DNA from: Flavobacteriaceae bacterium
GTDB lineage: Bacteria; Bacteroidota; Bacteroidia; Flavobacteriales; Flavobacteriaceae
Direction of reading: 5' to 3'
NCBI GenBank assembly: GCA_947453195.1
Contig: CANGFO010000007.1
Location: 1-64,000 of the forward strand
Length of the DNA: 64,000 bases
The position numbers and the translations under genes are program-made. Positions 34,220 to 44,323 of this stretch are shown piece by piece; the first letter of the stretch is position 1; every line of letters begins with the position of its first letter. Below the pieces are notes generated by a model, which saw nothing but the letters and a program-made list of their open reading frames with translations, was not told the origin of the DNA and searched no databases.

Positions 34220-35490
34220 TTAAAAAAATTATAGTAAGTATTAGTTTACTTTTTTCATTAGTTTCTTTTGCGCAAGAGGGAACTTCTTCTCCTTATTCTT
34301 TTTATGGTATCGGTGATGTTCGTTTTAAAGGAACTGTTGAAAATACTTCCATGGGAGGGTTATCTGTGGTGCCAGATAGTATTCACTTAAATATGATGAA
34401 TCCTGCAATGTATTCTAGCCTTAAATTAACTACTTATGCTGTAGGAGGTACTTTTTCTGTAAATAAATTAACAACCGATACGCAAAGTGAAAAAGCACAA
34501 CGAACAGCTCTAAATTATTTAGCAGTTGGAATTCCATTAAAAAAGTTAGGAATTGGATTTGGTTTGATTCCCTATTCTTCTGTTGGGTATAGTTTAAAGA
34601 GTAGTAGTACAGATAGCAACGCTTTAGTTACCGATAGTTATGATAAAGGGGATGGTGGGGTAAACAAAGTCTTTTTAGGGTTTGGATATCAATTAACTAA
34701 AGGATTAAGTATTGGTGCTGATATACAATATAATTTTGGGCAAATAAACACTCAAAATATTTCTATTCGATACGATGCAAACGGTTTACCAATTCAATAT
34801 GCTACCAAAGAAATTAATAAATCAATTGTTAATGGAGCAAATATTAATACAGGAATTTCTTATCAGACGAAGTTAAATAATAAAATTAATTTATTTACAA
34901 GCGCAACTTACTCGCCTTCTTCAAGTATTAATTTAACAAATACAAGAACAGTTTCTTTAGTTCAAACAGTTAATGGAATAGATTCAGCGACAGTAGGAGA
35001 TCCTTCGGAAATTACAGTGCCAAGTACTAAATTAAATCTCTCTTCTAAATATTCTATAGGTCTTGGTATTGGTGATTCAAAAAAATGGATTATTGGAACC
35101 GAATTAGTGTTTCAAAATTCTAGTAACTTCGGAAACCGATTTAATGATGTTTCGAATGTAAGCTATCAAAATGCTACTAAATTTATTCTTGGAGGGTATT
35201 ACATTCCAAATTATAAATCGTTTACAAATTATTTTAGCCGCGTGGTATATAGAGGAGGTTTAAGATATGAAAACACGGGCTTAGTAATTAATAATACCTC
35301 TATTAAAGACGCTGCATTAACCGTTGGTTTGGGATTGCCAATGAGAGGTACTTTTTCAAATATAAATATTGGTGTTGAATTTGGAAACAGAGGCACCAAA
35401 AGCGCCGGCTTAGTTAATGAAAATTACATGAACTTTAATATTGGTTTATCACTTAATGATAGATGGTTTGTGAAAAGAAAATACGACTAA
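34216..35490 (+). CDS. Putative outer membrane beta-barrel protein of unknown function
   Basis: The 424-residue product has a signal peptide of about 20 residues (LVSFAQ). SSPYSFYGIGDVRFKGT follows, then alternating hydrophobic strands, many ending in aromatic residues, and a final basic RWFVKRKYD. The SPYSxYGxGD opening is familiar from FadL-like or uncharacterised outer-membrane proteins of Bacteroidota, but I do not recognise a specific family function. It is coupled to coaX by the ATGA overlap and followed by a TPR protein and lptC, so a role in outer-membrane assembly or lipid handling is a reasonable guess only. Confidence 0.65.
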   Translation: MIKKIIVSISLLFSLVSFAQEGTSSPYSFYGIGDVRFKGTVENTSMGGLSVVPDSIHLNMMNPAMYSSLKLTTYAVGGTFSVNKLTTDTQSEKAQRTALNYLAVGIPLKKLGIGFGLIPYSSVGYSLKSSSTDSNALVTDSYDKGDGGVNKVFLGFGYQLTKGLSIGADIQYNFGQINTQNISIRYDANGLPIQYATKEINKSIVNGANINTGISYQTKLNNKINLFTSATYSPSSSINLTNTRTVSLVQTVNGIDSATVGDPSEITVPSTKLNLSSKYSIGLGIGDSKKWIIGTELVFQNSSNFGNRFNDVSNVSYQNATKFILGGYYIPNYKSFTNYFSRVVYRGGLRYENTGLVINNTSIKDAALTVGLGLPMRGTFSNINIGVEFGNRGTKSAGLVNENYMNFNIGLSLNDRWFVKRKYD

Positions 35491-35508
35491 TCTTAAAAGA
35501 GTATTATT

Positions 35509-36756
35509 ATGAAAGCAAAATTGTTTCTTTTATTACTTGTCATTTGTTCTTTTGTAAATGCACAAGAAAAAAATTGTGTTGATAAAGAAAAACAATTAGC
35601 TCAATTCCTATCGGATAACGAAAATAAAAAAGCACTCGATTTATGGAATGAAGTGAAAGTTTCATGTCCAGATTATAGCGAAAACTTATACTCATTAGGA
35701 AATAGAATTTTGCAGTACGAGATTGAAATTGCAGATTCTAAAGACAAAGAAAGAAAAGTAAGAGACCTCCTTATTTTTTTCAATCAATACGATAAATATT
35801 TTCCATTAAATAAAAATGGAAATTACGAAAAAAGAGCCATCGCACTTTACACCTATAATGTGGGATCTCCTCAAGAAGTTTTTACTAATTTAAGAATGGC
35901 ATTTGAAAAAGAAAAAGCAACTTTTGCCAATTCACAAGCAATTTATAATTATTTCGAGTTGTATTTTGCTCATTATAAAGAAAATAAATCTATTATTCCA
36001 TTAGAGGAACTTCTTGATAAATATTGTGCTGTTAGTTCTTTAATTGCAGCAAATAGTACTAAATATCCAACAAAAAAAGAGGAATACCACCGTGTTGAGT
36101 TGGGTATTGATTTATTAATGAAAGATATACTTACCAAAGAAAATATCGTTGCTTACGCTCAGAAAAAATTAGACTCAAATATTATAGATAACTCTTGGTT
36201 AGAACCAGTTGCAAGGGTGTTGTCTGTAAAATGTAAAAATCTTCCAATCTTTGAAACAGTAGCATTCAAATTAGACGAAACCAATCCAAGTTCGGTTTCT
36301 GCCTATTATGTGGCAACCTATTATTTGAATACAGGTAGTCAAGATAAAGCAATAGAGTGGTTTACTAAATCGGCCGAATTAGCTCCTACTAAGCTGGAAA
36401 AAGCAACAACTTATTATGCAGTTGCAAGTATATTATCAAGTTCAGATAAAGCCACTTCTCAAAAAATGGTTTTAAATGCCTTAGAAAATAATCCAACAAA
36501 TGGAAGATATTATATCTTTTTGGCAAACTTATATGCAAATAGTGTAGAAGAATGTGGCACAACTGCCATTGAAAAAAATGCCATATATAAATTAGCTTCC
36601 AATACAGTACTTAAAGCGTTTACTGTAGAGCCAAGATTGAAGCCTACAGCCGAAGCAATGTCTGCAGAATATTTAAAAAGAATGATTTTTGACGATAATT
36701 CCAAAGCTAAATCGGCAACCATTGGTTGTTGGATTCAGCAAAAGGTGCAGTTTTAA
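35509..36756 (+). CDS. Exported tetratricopeptide-repeat protein
   Basis: The 415-residue protein has a signal peptide (SFVNAQ, about 19 residues). The mature part is almost all helical, with TPR-like repeats such as the segment around YYLNTGSQDKAIEWFTKSAELAP and the following helices. No enzymatic motif is visible. It probably acts as a periplasmic or surface scaffold. It lies 18 nt after the outer-membrane protein and 2 nt before the lptC-like gene, so it belongs to the same transcript. Its partner is unknown; the neighbours suggest LPS or outer-membrane biogenesis. Confidence 0.75.
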   Translation: MKAKLFLLLLVICSFVNAQEKNCVDKEKQLAQFLSDNENKKALDLWNEVKVSCPDYSENLYSLGNRILQYEIEIADSKDKERKVRDLLIFFNQYDKYFPLNKNGNYEKRAIALYTYNVGSPQEVFTNLRMAFEKEKATFANSQAIYNYFELYFAHYKENKSIIPLEELLDKYCAVSSLIAANSTKYPTKKEEYHRVELGIDLLMKDILTKENIVAYAQKKLDSNIIDNSWLEPVARVLSVKCKNLPIFETVAFKLDETNPSSVSAYYVATYYLNTGSQDKAIEWFTKSAELAPTKLEKATTYYAVASILSSSDKATSQKMVLNALENNPTNGRYYIFLANLYANSVEECGTTAIEKNAIYKLASNTVLKAFTVEPRLKPTAEAMSAEYLKRMIFDDNSKAKSATIGCWIQQKVQF

Positions 36757-36758
36757 TC

Positions 36759-37310
36759 ATGAACTTAAGTATTAAAAATAGTTTATTTCTTTGTTTAACC
36801 GCCGTTGCGGTTTTTACCTTTTTTTCTTGTGAAGGTAATTTTAAAGAAGTTCAAAAGTCTACTTTTACAGAATTCGTTCCAAGTGGAGAAGCAGATTCAA
36901 TTAATATTAAATATACCGATTCAGGAAGAATAAAGTCTATTTTAGTAAGTTCTAAAATGTTAGATTTTGCCACTGTTGAATTTCCATACACTGAATTTCC
37001 TAACGGAATAAAAGTTACTTTGTATGATGAAATGGGTAAAAAAACTTTTGTAAAATCTAAATATGCGATCTCTTACAAAGATACAGGACTAATAGATTTG
37101 CGAGGAGCTGTTAAAATAAATAACGAAACCGGACAATTATTAGAAACCGAACAATTATATTTTGATCAAAAAAATGAATGGTTTTATACCGAAAAATCAT
37201 ATAAATTTACAGATCCAAAAGGAGTTTCCTTCGGAGAAGGAGTAGATTTTAGTAAAGACTTTAAAATAATAAATTCTCAAGTAGTATCGGGAGAAGTAGA
37301 AAAAAAATAA
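36759..37310 (+). CDS. lptC: LPS export ABC transporter periplasmic protein LptC
   Basis: I place the start at MNLSIKNSLF, just after the TPR gene stop, because the lipoprotein signal begins there (FFSC, Cys24). The longer frame would overlap the TPR gene by 31 nt. The 183-residue product has the beta-jellyroll strand pattern of LptC, with an internal membrane anchor replaced by the lipid signal, as in Bacteroidota. LptC passes lipopolysaccharide from LptBFG to the LptA bridge. This is the clearest functional anchor of the operon and supports an envelope role for its unknown neighbours. Confidence 0.82.
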   Translation: MNLSIKNSLFLCLTAVAVFTFFSCEGNFKEVQKSTFTEFVPSGEADSINIKYTDSGRIKSILVSSKMLDFATVEFPYTEFPNGIKVTLYDEMGKKTFVKSKYAISYKDTGLIDLRGAVKINNETGQLLETEQLYFDQKNEWFYTEKSYKFTDPKGVSFGEGVDFSKDFKIINSQVVSGEVEKK

Positions 37311-37314
37311 CGCT

Positions 37315-37515
37315 ATGAATTATTTAAAAATAACAAAATTTATTTATTTAGGAGTTGGATTTATAATGGCTTATGATTTTATCACCAGATGGAATGAAGC
37401 GCCAAAGCCTTGGCTGAGTCTTGTATTAGCTGGGTTAGCCTTTTTTACCTATTTCTTCAGAACCAAATTTGCTAAAAAATTTGAAGATCGAGACAGACAA
37501 AATAATTCTAAATAG
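37315..37515 (+). CDS. Small two-helix membrane protein
   Basis: The 66-residue product starts MNYLKITKFIYLGVGF and has two hydrophobic segments (about 7-20 and 34-48) separated by TRWNEAPKPW, with a basic, charged tail. It lies 4 nt after lptC and 5 nt before the CorC/HlyC gene, so it is clearly co-transcribed. I do not recognise a named family. Its position makes it a candidate accessory subunit of one of its neighbours. Confidence 0.7.
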   Translation: MNYLKITKFIYLGVGFIMAYDFITRWNEAPKPWLSLVLAGLAFFTYFFRTKFAKKFEDRDRQNNSK

Positions 37516-37520
37516 TAGTA

Positions 37521-38786
37521 ATGAATATAGTTGTAATCGTTTTATGTTTACTTCTTTGCGCCTTCTTTTCGGGGATGGAGATTGCTTTTGTTTCTTCTAA
37601 TAAGATTTATCTTGAAATAGAAAAAAAACAGGACAATTTCCTTTCTAAAATATTGGCTAAACTTACCGAAAAACCATCCAAATTTATTGCTACCATGTTG
37701 GTTGGAAACAATGTTTCGATGGTGGTTTATGGGTTTTTTATGGGGGATCTAGTAATGCAATGGATGCACAAACTCCCTTTTCATTTATTAGAATTCCCTA
37801 ATCTAATTCTTCAAACCGTTATTTCAACTCTTATTGTTTTAGTAACATCCGAATTTTTACCCAAAGTTTTTTTTCAAGTATATGCCAATAACTTCATGAA
37901 GTTCTTTGCAGTTCCAAGCTACTTTTTTTATGTAATATTCAATTACATTTCAACCTTTATTATTTGGATTTCGGATTATATCTTGAAGAAATTTTTTAAA
38001 ACTGAAGGTGATTATGTACCTTCTTATTTCAGTAAAGTGGAATTAGGGAATTACATCAATGAGCAAATGAGTTCTGTAGAAGATCACGAAGAAGTAGATT
38101 CTGAAATTCAAATATTTCAAAATGCTTTAGAATTTTCGGGAGTAAAAGCGCGAGATATTATGACGCCAAGAACCGAAATCGTTGGAGTTGATCTATTCGA
38201 TTCTATTGCCGAGCTTAAAGAATTATTCATTTCTACAGGATATTCTAAAATTATAGTTTTTCAAAATTCTGTTGATGATATTATTGGATACGTCCATTCA
38301 TTTGAATTATTTAAAAAGCCAAAAAATATTAAGTCGATTATGATTCCAGTGGAATTCATTCCAGAAACCATTTTTGTTAAAGACGCTTTAAACGTGCTTA
38401 CCAAAAAAAGAAAAAGTATTGCGGTTGTGTTAGATGAATATGGCGGTACATCGGGAATTATTACTGTTGAAGATATCATTGAAGAATTATTTGGAGAAAT
38501 AGAAGATGAACACGATAGTGATGAGGAGTTGATAGAAAAGCAGGTGAGTGTGAATACCTATATTTTTTCAGCCCGTTTGGATGTTGAATATCTAAATCAA
38601 GAATATAAACTTACTATCCCAGAAGATGATTCTTATGGAACGTTAGGAGGATTTATTGTAAATACCTCCAAAGAAATCCCTCAAAAAGGAGATGAAATCC
38701 GTGTAGATAATTTTCATTTTGTCATTGAAGAAGCAACAAACACCAAAATTGATGTGGTCAAAATGACAATTTTTGATCAAGAATAA
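37521..38786 (+). CDS. CNNM/CorC/HlyC family protein with CBS pair
   Basis: The 421-residue protein has an N-terminal DUF21/CNNM membrane domain (about 1-150, with GMEIAFVSSNKIYLE near the start). Two CBS domains follow (about 200-325, including ARDIMTPRTEIVGVD and AVVLDEYGGTSGIITVEDIIEELFGEIEDE split over the second) and a C-terminal CorC/HlyC transporter-associated domain. Such proteins are linked to magnesium or cobalt movement across the inner membrane. The gliding protein GldE belongs to this family, but this setting next to lptC and ppiD does not indicate gldE. Confidence 0.88.
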   Translation: MNIVVIVLCLLLCAFFSGMEIAFVSSNKIYLEIEKKQDNFLSKILAKLTEKPSKFIATMLVGNNVSMVVYGFFMGDLVMQWMHKLPFHLLEFPNLILQTVISTLIVLVTSEFLPKVFFQVYANNFMKFFAVPSYFFYVIFNYISTFIIWISDYILKKFFKTEGDYVPSYFSKVELGNYINEQMSSVEDHEEVDSEIQIFQNALEFSGVKARDIMTPRTEIVGVDLFDSIAELKELFISTGYSKIIVFQNSVDDIIGYVHSFELFKKPKNIKSIMIPVEFIPETIFVKDALNVLTKKRKSIAVVLDEYGGTSGIITVEDIIEELFGEIEDEHDSDEELIEKQVSVNTYIFSARLDVEYLNQEYKLTIPEDDSYGTLGGFIVNTSKEIPQKGDEIRVDNFHFVIEEATNTKIDVVKMTIFDQE

Positions 38787-38819
38787 AAAAAAATTAACTT
38801 TTAATGCAATTTATAAGCG

Positions 38820-38856
38820 TACAATTATTATTATTTCGTAGATAATTGTATTTTCG
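38820..38856 (+). promoter_or_regulatory. Inverted repeat overlapping the probable ppiD promoter
   Basis: TACAATTAT and ATAATTGTA (9 bp each, 13-nt spacer) end on a near-consensus -7 box, TATTTTCG at 38849-38856, 30 nt before the ppiD ATG. A protein bound to this repeat could block or position RNA polymerase. Confidence 0.4.
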
Positions 38857-38886
38857 CAAACTGAATTAAAAATAACTTATATAAAA

Positions 38887-40989
38887 ATGGCAGTTTTACA
38901 AACAATTAGAAAACGTTCCGGATTACTTTTATTAGCTATTGGTTTCGCACTTTTAGCTTTTGTAGTTCAAGATTTGTTCACTAAAGGATTCAAAAGTCAA
39001 TCAAAAGACGTAGGAAGTATTAACGGAAAAGACATTTCTTTTGATCAATTTAGAATTAAAGTAGCCAACGCAGAAAAAAGTGGCCAAAATGGACAAGCGA
39101 TTACGCAAACTCAAGCTGCTAATCAAATGTGGGACCAAGAGGTTGCAATTGCATTAATTTCAGAGCAATTTGAAAAAGCAGGAATCCGCACAAGTGAAAA
39201 TAATATTATTGAAATCTTCAAAAAAGATCCAAATATTGGTCAAAACCCAGCGTTTTTAAACCAATTAGGTAAATTTGATTTGGCAAAATTTAAAGAGTTT
39301 TTTAAATCGAATCCAGAACAAGCTAAAGCATTTCAAGATCGTCAAACTGATGCTGAAATCAACGCTAAATATCAAATTTATAGCAGCATGATTAAAGCAG
39401 GATTGTATGCTACTAATGCTGATGGAAAATTCAAATATAAATTAGAAGCAGATAAAATCAATTTTGATTATGTATCTGTATTGTATTCTACAGTTAAAGA
39501 TAGCGATGTAAAAGTTACTGATGCAGACATCTTAGACTACATGAAGAAAAACGAAAAAAGATTCAAATCAGAGGAAATTCGTGAAATTGAATACGTATTA
39601 ATCGAAAATAAACCATCAGCTACAGACGAAGCTGAAATGAAATCAAAAATCAACGGATTATTAACAGGAAGTGTTGTTTACAATAAAGAAACTGGTGTTA
39701 ACGATACTTTACCAAGTTTCAAATCGGCTGCTAATGTTGCTGATTTTATTGCTGAAAACTCAGACAAACCATACGATTCTACTTTCGTAACGAAACAAGA
39801 TTTACCAGCAGAACATGCAGATCAATTATTTGCTTTACCAGCTGGAGAAATTTATGGACCTTATATTAATGGTAACTACTATTGTCTATCTAAAGCAATG
39901 GGAAGAAAAGCGGGTGCGAAAGCTAAAGCGAGTCACATTTTAATTAGCTGGGAAGGAACAAAATTACCAAACAAGAAAGAAAAAAGAACCAAAGAACAAG
40001 CTAAAGCTAAAGCCGATATGTTATTGGCACAAGCATTGGCTAATCCTGGAAGCTTCATGATGTTAGCATTAACAAACTCTGATGATTCTTCTGCGCAACA
40101 AGGTGGTGATTTAGGATATTTTGCTCCTGGGCAAATGGTTAAACCGTTCAACGATTATGTGTTTAGTAATCCAGTTGGAAAAATTGGTTTAGTTGAAACA
40201 GAATTTGGATACCATATCATTAATGTTACTGATAAACAAGATGCAATCCGTCTGGCTACTGTTGCTCAAAAAATTGAACCTTCTGAAGTGACGAATAACG
40301 AAATTTATACTAAAGCAACCAAATTTGAAATGGACGCTACAAGCAACAAAGATTTTGCTGCTGTTGCTAAAGCTGCTAAATTAACGGTTAATCCATCTGT
40401 AAAAGCGAAAGCTATGGATGAAGCTTTTGGAGTTGCGGGAAGCCAAAGACAAATTATCAAATGGGCTTACACAGACGGAACTAGTGTAGGTGATGTAAAA
40501 CGTTTTGAAATCGTTAATGTTGGAAACATTATTGCTCGTTTGAAAAAAATAAATGAAAAAGGTTTAATGACCGTTGAAGATGCGAAACCATCTGTTGAAG
40601 GTATTATTAAAAACAAAAAGAAAGCGGAGAAAATTATTGCTAAAATGAATGGCAGTTCTTTAGAAGCTATTGCTAAAGCAAATGCTACTGCAGTTCAAAA
40701 TGCACCTGCTGCATCTGTTGAAAATTCAGTATTAGCAAATGTTGGTGCTGAGCCAAAAGTAATTGGAGCTGCATTCGGAACTCCTGCAAACAAAGTTTCT
40801 GCTCCAGTTGAAGGAAATTCAGGAGTATATGTTGTGAAAACTAAAGCAGTTACTAAAGCACCAAAATTACCTAAGTATGATGATTATGTTGCTAAAATAA
40901 AAGCGGCTAATGCTCAAGCTGCAGGAAGAGTTTTCCCAGCTTTGAAAAATGACGCAAAAATTGAAGATAATAGATTAGAATTTTATTAG
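38887..40989 (+). CDS. PpiD/SurA-type peptidylprolyl isomerase and chaperone
   Basis: The 700-residue protein has one N-terminal membrane anchor (about 12-28) and a SurA_N-like chaperone region beginning GSINGKDISFDQF. A parvulin domain follows at about 348-450 (KASHILISW, GGDLGYFAPGQMVKPF, FGYHIINVTDK), then a long helical C-terminal region. It faces the periplasm and helps outer-membrane proteins fold. The arrangement with an anchor and one parvulin domain fits PpiD. It is preceded by its own promoter region with an inverted repeat and ended by a strong terminator. Confidence 0.9.
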   Translation: MAVLQTIRKRSGLLLLAIGFALLAFVVQDLFTKGFKSQSKDVGSINGKDISFDQFRIKVANAEKSGQNGQAITQTQAANQMWDQEVAIALISEQFEKAGIRTSENNIIEIFKKDPNIGQNPAFLNQLGKFDLAKFKEFFKSNPEQAKAFQDRQTDAEINAKYQIYSSMIKAGLYATNADGKFKYKLEADKINFDYVSVLYSTVKDSDVKVTDADILDYMKKNEKRFKSEEIREIEYVLIENKPSATDEAEMKSKINGLLTGSVVYNKETGVNDTLPSFKSAANVADFIAENSDKPYDSTFVTKQDLPAEHADQLFALPAGEIYGPYINGNYYCLSKAMGRKAGAKAKASHILISWEGTKLPNKKEKRTKEQAKAKADMLLAQALANPGSFMMLALTNSDDSSAQQGGDLGYFAPGQMVKPFNDYVFSNPVGKIGLVETEFGYHIINVTDKQDAIRLATVAQKIEPSEVTNNEIYTKATKFEMDATSNKDFAAVAKAAKLTVNPSVKAKAMDEAFGVAGSQRQIIKWAYTDGTSVGDVKRFEIVNVGNIIARLKKINEKGLMTVEDAKPSVEGIIKNKKKAEKIIAKMNGSSLEAIAKANATAVQNAPAASVENSVLANVGAEPKVIGAAFGTPANKVSAPVEGNSGVYVVKTKAVTKAPKLPKYDDYVAKIKAANAQAAGRVFPALKNDAKIEDNRLEFY

Positions 40990-41026
40990 TAGATAGAGGT
41001 TAATTAGAACTAAAATATTCTTTTAG

Positions 41027-41065
41027 ATACCCCAAAAAAGTACTGCTTTTTTGGGGTATTTTTAT
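41027..41065 (+). terminator. Intrinsic terminator after the ppiD-like gene
   Basis: A 14-bp stem (ATACCCCAAAAAAG and complement) with a 5-nt loop is followed by TTTTTATTTT. It separates ppiD from groES. Confidence 0.9.
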
Positions 41066-41093
41066 TTTCAACCTATTATTAATCCCGCCGCGT

Positions 41094-41129
41094 TTGTCAA
41101 TTTTTCTTACCTTAGCTGAAAAATTGTCA
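41094..41129. promoter_or_regulatory. Inverted repeat upstream of the groES promoter
   Basis: CAATTTTTC (41098-41106) and GAAAAATTG (41118-41126) form a 9-bp inverted repeat with an 11-nt spacer. TTGTCA is also repeated directly at 41094 and 41124, exactly 30 bp apart. The block ends 2 nt before the -33 box. It is not a CIRCE element, which has the arms TTAGCACTC and GAGTGCTAA. Confidence 0.5.
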
Positions 41130-41131
41130 GT

Positions 41132-41163
41132 TTTGTGCTCTTGGCATAATTTCTGAATATTTG
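41132..41163 (+). promoter_or_regulatory. Promoter of groES-groEL
   Basis: TTTG, a 20-nt spacer and AATATTTG (7 of 8 to TAnnTTTG with the TTTG intact) fit a housekeeping Bacteroidota promoter. The leader to groES would be about 35 nt. Confidence 0.6.
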
Positions 41164-41203
41164 AAAAAAGTTTATAAATTTAATAATAAAATAAATAGTA
41201 ATT

Positions 41204-41479
41204 ATGGCACTAAACATTAAACCACTTTCAGATCGTGTAATTGTGGAACCAGCAGCAGCCGAAACCCAAACTGCTTCTGGAATTATTATTCCTGATACTG
41301 CAAAAGAAAAACCTCAAAAAGGAACTGTGCTTGCAGTAGGAAATGGTAAAAAAGACGAGCCAATGACCGTTAAGGTTGGTGATGTAGTTCTTTACGGTAA
41401 GTATGCTGGAACCGATTTAAAATTAGATGGTAAAGATTATCTTATCATGAGAGAAGATGATATTCTTGCAATAATTTAA
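41204..41479 (+). CDS. groES: Co-chaperonin GroES (10 kDa)
   Basis: The 91-residue protein has the GroES sequence pattern: [16 protein letters not shown] near the start, the mobile loop around [16 protein letters not shown], and [12 protein letters not shown] later, ending in [11 protein letters not shown]. It caps GroEL and helps release folded clients. It lies 23 nt before groEL in the usual order and under a promoter that carries an unusual inverted repeat. Confidence 0.98.
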   Translation: MALNIKPLSDRVIVEPAAAETQTASGIIIPDTAKEKPQKGTVLAVGNGKKDEPMTVKVGDVVLYGKYAGTDLKLDGKDYLIMREDDILAII

Positions 41480-41490
41480 TAAGTATTTAA

Positions 41491-43134
<1,644 letters not shown>

Positions 43135-43155
43135 TCAGTATTCAACTTATTTAAT

Positions 43156-43186
43156 AAAAAAACCGCTTCATTGAAGCGGTTTTTTT
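43156..43186. terminator. Bidirectional terminator between groEL and the DedA gene
   Basis: AACCGCTTC and GAAGCGGTT arms with a 3-nt loop have an A run on the left and a T run on the right. It ends just before the stop of the convergent DedA gene. Confidence 0.9.
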
Positions 43187-43187
43187 A

Positions 43188-43865
43188 TTACTCTATGTGA
43201 GCTCTTTTTTTAAAAATCTTCCAAAGAACCGGAAGTGTAGTAACTGCAATGATTCCGATTACAATAAATTCAATGTAGTGTTTTAAATCGATTCCCAAAT
43301 TGTTTTTACAAAACTCATATAAATAATGTCCAGAAAAAACAATCGTAAAAGACCATAAAACCGAACCAACAACATTAAAAAACATAAAGCGTTTTTTATC
43401 CATTTCTACTATTCCGGCAACAACTGGAGCAAACGTTCTTACTATGGGTAAAAAGCGAGCAAAAACTATAGCCTTACTTCCATATTTGTCAAAAAAATCT
43501 TTAGATTGATATAAATATTTCTTTTTAAAGAAGAAGTTATCCTCTTTTTTAAATAAATAATTACCCGATTTAGCTCCAAACCAATATCCGGTAATATTAC
43601 CCGAAATCCCCATTAATGAAATAAATGCAGCCAATAAAGAAACATTTAAAAACTCACTACCTAAAGAGATTTTTTCCATTAATAATTCGCTGTAAATACC
43701 ACATAGAAACAGCAAACTATCCCCAGGTAAGAAAAAGCCAATTAATAAACCGGTTTCGGCAAAAACTATTGCTAATACAACATACAAGCCTATAGCAATA
43801 CCGCTTACTTCAAGTTTGATGTAAAATTCGGGGTTAAATAGTTGTTTCCAATCAAAATCAGTCAT
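43188..43865 (-). CDS. DedA family (VTT domain) membrane protein
   Basis: The 225-residue protein has several membrane helices and the DedA landmarks: ETGLLIGFFLPGDSLLF early, GNITGYWFGAKSG in the middle, and FARFLPIVRTFAPVVAG followed by FNVVGSVLWSF. DedA proteins are inner-membrane transporters of the VTT superfamily, some of which flip undecaprenyl phosphate or phosphatidylethanolamine. The acidic residue in the first motif and the arginines in the second are present. It is monocistronic or the last gene before a terminator; the metal cluster lies upstream on the same strand, 68 nt away. Confidence 0.9.
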   Translation of the reverse strand: MTDFDWKQLFNPEFYIKLEVSGIAIGLYVVLAIVFAETGLLIGFFLPGDSLLFLCGIYSELLMEKISLGSEFLNVSLLAAFISLMGISGNITGYWFGAKSGNYLFKKEDNFFFKKKYLYQSKDFFDKYGSKAIVFARFLPIVRTFAPVVAGIVEMDKKRFMFFNVVGSVLWSFTIVFSGHYLYEFCKNNLGIDLKHYIEFIVIGIIAVTTLPVLWKIFKKRAHIE

Positions 43866-43933
43866 AAATGCTTTTTATTAGATAAGTTTGTGAAAGTAAA
43901 AATAAATATACTTTCCCGCAATTTATTAATTAG

Positions 43934-44275
43934 TTATTTTCGTTCGTATTGGCAGCAGGAATGCAAATTAGTATAACTTTCATTCGTTGCTTTTACATCA
44001 TCCGTGTCATGGCCCACTTTAGCCAGTGCTTTTTTTACATCCATTAAGCTTGTTTTTTCTTCGTTTAGGATTAAACTTAATTGGTGTGAATCAATATCCC
44101 AAACTGCCGATTTTACTCCGGTAACAGAGAATGCTGCGTTTTCAATCCTTTTTTTGCATAAATCACAATTGCCATTCACCTCGGTGGTGTATTTAGCATT
44201 TTTGTTTTTATTTGTTTGCGCTTGCGCGGAAAAAGTTACTGCTAGTAACAATATTCCAAAGAGAATATTTTTCAT
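43934..44275 (-). CDS. Exported heavy-metal-associated (HMA) domain protein
   Basis: The 113-residue protein has a signal peptide (FSAQAQ, about 20 residues). An HMA domain follows with the metal site GNCDLCKKRIE (Cys37 and Cys40), then VTGVKSAVWDI and a C-terminal LHSCCQYERK carrying His105, Cys107 and Cys108. It is a periplasmic binder of a soft metal, probably copper. It is the last gene of a same-strand set, after a TonB receptor and an HYC_CC_PP protein. The extra C-terminal HxCC could form a second metal site. Confidence 0.85.
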   Translation of the reverse strand: MKNILFGILLLAVTFSAQAQTNKNKNAKYTTEVNGNCDLCKKRIENAAFSVTGVKSAVWDIDSHQLSLILNEEKTSLMDVKKALAKVGHDTDDVKATNESYTNLHSCCQYERK

Positions 44276-44323
44276 TTTAGTATTGATTATTAAATAGTTA
44301 TTTTATTATTATTTCAATGAGAC

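Noticed and set aside
36726..36758. Longer start of lptC inside the TPR gene
   Set aside because: It overlaps the TPR coding end by 31 nt and buries the lipoprotein signal; the ATG at 36759 gives a proper one.
41141..41157. TTGGCATAATTTCTGAA before groES as a sigma-54 promoter
   Set aside because: The -24-like TGGCA is present but the -12 TTGC is missing. A TTTG-20-AATATTTG promoter covers the same place and fits better.
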